In this document: positions 12,506-13,576 of the stretch, piece by piece
How the letters are laid out: every line of letters begins with the position of its first letter
Position numbering within the stretch: position 1 is the stretch's first letter
Origin: JAAZBG01 sp964390065
Lineage (GTDB): Bacteria > Fibrobacterota > Chitinivibrionia > Chitinivibrionales > Chitinispirillaceae
DNA: 13,576 bases
Assembly (NCBI GenBank): GCA_964390065.1
Contig: CAYMGX010000113.1
Coordinates: 1-13,576, forward strand
Direction: 5' to 3'
The notes under the pieces: model-generated
What the model saw: only the letters and a program-made list of their open reading frames with translations
Told to the model about the DNA's origin: nothing
The model's database searches: none
Program-made: the position numbers and the translations under genes

Positions 12506-13339
12506 TTACATTATATAGACCGAGTTACGTTTTTTCCTCTTTCCATCATCAAGCGTATTTACCAGCCGTTTCAGATAATCCATTGATGAGTCATCTTTTG
12601 AACACTGTCCAACTGACAATGTTATGGTAATGCCGCTTGAGTAATTGGAAATCGTTTTTGTACGCTGTGCAACATTTTCCCGAATACGTTCCGCAAGTTC
12701 CTGTGCTTCCCGCTTGTTTGTATTTGGAAGAATCAGGAGAAATCTGTCACCGGAGTACCTTGTTATAATATCAACAGTTCGAATAGTTTTCTTGATTATT
12801 TTCACAATTAGTGTCAGGACCTGATCACCACCACTGGTTCCAATTGCCGTATTAACTGCTTTAAAGTTATCTATATCCAGAAAAATTGTTGCAAGCGCGT
12901 TTTTGTATCGTTTTGCGCGCATCATTTCCTCTTTTAGCTTCTCAAGATGGTAACCTGGTGTATAGATACGGTCAATCCAATCCTCATTTGACTTTGGTGA
13001 AACAGGTTTTGCCGGTGATGCAACCGGAATACTCAGAATCGGAGTGGTTGATATCTGAGTGCTGAAATAGTCTATTGCAGCAGCCTGAATACAAATCACT
13101 CTACCGATCCGCTGTTCAAGCCATCGCTTGTTATCAATAATTTTTTTCCAGTGAGCGATTGCATCTCCATTAATCAGATCTCTACCGGTAAGTTTATTGA
13201 TAAGCGTGCTGAATGGATTGTTAATCGTTGATGGCTCATCAAGAAAGATTCGTTTGATCGCATTGAGCGAATGTATATCTTTTTTAATAAGTGGTTTTTC
13301 TATAAGTTCGCTGAACCCTGAAAATGGTAATTCGCTCAT
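12506..13339 (-). CDS. Degenerate GGDEF-domain protein with intact I-site
   Basis: This 277-aa protein has an unrecognised N-terminal region (1-96), a Pro/Ser-rich linker (about 97-117) and a GGDEF domain (about 128-277). No membrane segment is seen, so it is probably cytosolic. The GGDEF domain keeps the metal-binding start FLDIDNFKAVN (Asp155, Asn163) and the guanine-contact GD at 171-172. The signature itself reads Ser196-Gly-Asp-Arg-Phe200 instead of GGDEF, and the usual N-D...G-H positions are Asn-Thr...Gly-Thr. Five residues before the signature stands RTVD (187-190), the RxxD inhibitory site that binds c-di-GMP. This combination suggests weak or no cyclase activity and a c-di-GMP receptor role, as reported for some degenerate GGDEF proteins. 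The ATG has no clear ribosome binding site. It lies upstream of the STAS-lipoprotein unit on the same strand. Confidence 0.88.
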   Translation of the reverse strand: MSELPFSGFSELIEKPLIKKDIHSLNAIKRIFLDEPSTINNPFSTLINKLTGRDLINGDAIAHWKKIIDNKRWLEQRIGRVICIQAAAIDYFSTQISTTPILSIPVASPAKPVSPKSNEDWIDRIYTPGYHLEKLKEEMMRAKRYKNALATIFLDIDNFKAVNTAIGTSGGDQVLTLIVKIIKKTIRTVDIITRYSGDRFLLILPNTNKREAQELAERIRENVAQRTKTISNYSSGITITLSVGQCSKDDSSMDYLKRLVNTLDDGKRKKRNSVYIM

Positions 13340-13475
13340 AGATAATTATACGCTTAAATGAATAAAGTTTCCTAAAAAAACAGTAAAAACAAAGTCTTAG
13401 CGCGTTTTTTTTAAAAATTTGCAAGTCCTGTTCCGTATATAAAATAATTCTGTACGCAAAGAATACGATAGTATT

Positions 13476-13576
13476 ATGGAATATTTTGAATGTATTTTTA
13501 TAAATGTTGAGAGAATTGTAGAAAATTATGATAATTGGAACTACTTATACAATTCTGTTAAGACAGGATACAAAGT
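13476..13576 (+). CDS. Possible 5' part of an unidentified gene, cut by window edge
   Basis: A frame from the ATG at 13476 stays open for 33 codons to the right edge. The start reads MEYFECIFINVERIV and then continues with many Tyr and Asn residues. It is divergent from the GGDEF gene. There is no recognisable ribosome binding site. A loose TTGCAA (13419-13424) and TAAAAT (13440-13445) pair, 15 bp apart, could be a promoter. An open stretch of this length is not rare in AT-rich DNA, so this is tentative; no family is recognised. Confidence 0.35.
   Translation, partial: MEYFECIFINVERIVENYDNWNYLYNSVKTGYK

Noticed and set aside
12483..12507. Plus-strand hairpin plus T-run as a terminator
   Set aside because: No plus-strand gene lies upstream for it to terminate, and the stem is imperfect. 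On the minus strand the T-run is on the wrong side.

Overview
The window is AT-rich bacterial chromosome with short cell-maintenance and signalling operons on both strands and one small transposase-type element. An envelope glycosyltransferase of the heptosyltransferase family and a lipoprotein with Ser after the lipobox Cys point to a Gram-negative cell. A prepilin peptidase implies type IV pili or type II secretion somewhere in the genome. A GGDEF protein and three separate STAS proteins suggest c-di-GMP and partner-switch signalling. The phylum cannot be fixed from sequence alone; a Fibrobacterota/Chitinivibrionia-like or deltaproteobacteria-like genome would fit, but that is a guess.

Layout. 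Positions 1-188 are non-coding. Positions 189-815 are a REP-associated (IS200-like) tyrosine transposase gene (722-261, minus) enclosed by two inverted copies of a two-hairpin unit. A glycosyltransferase family 9 gene follows (1998-919, minus). Two STAS genes run on the plus strand (2171-2494 and 3110-3607), separated by 615 bp of AT-rich DNA with hexamer repeats and hairpins. The next minus-strand unit is read rapA (8757-5905), then an exported CapA-like protein (5889-4687), then a second CapA-like protein without signal peptide (4730-3714). The rapA-capA gap is 15 bp and the two capA genes overlap by 44 bp. A divergent 371-bp region leads to a plus-strand multi-spanning membrane protein of the UPF0104 / flippase-like family (9129-10133), which converges on a minus-strand pair, cvpA-like (11622-11074) and prepilin peptidase (10999-10196). 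Upstream, a STAS gene (12390-12055) overlaps a small lipoprotein gene (12065-11721). This pair has a good candidate promoter and a clear intrinsic terminator. A GGDEF-domain gene (13339-12506) lies before it, and a possible truncated ORF runs off the right edge.

How the genes may work together. The CapA pair, the GT9 enzyme, the flippase-like protein, CvpA and the lipoprotein all belong to envelope biology, though no complete pathway is present. The STAS proteins and the degenerate GGDEF protein look like signalling components whose partners (kinase, phosphatase, sigma factor, other c-di-GMP enzymes) are elsewhere. RapA in one operon with CapA proteins is the least expected combination. I do not see a clearly new defence or mobile system. 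The observations most worth following are the inverted two-hairpin flanks of the transposase, the GGDEF protein with a lost signature but intact inhibitory site, the exported/cytosolic CapA pair behind rapA, and the STAS-lipoprotein coupled pair.
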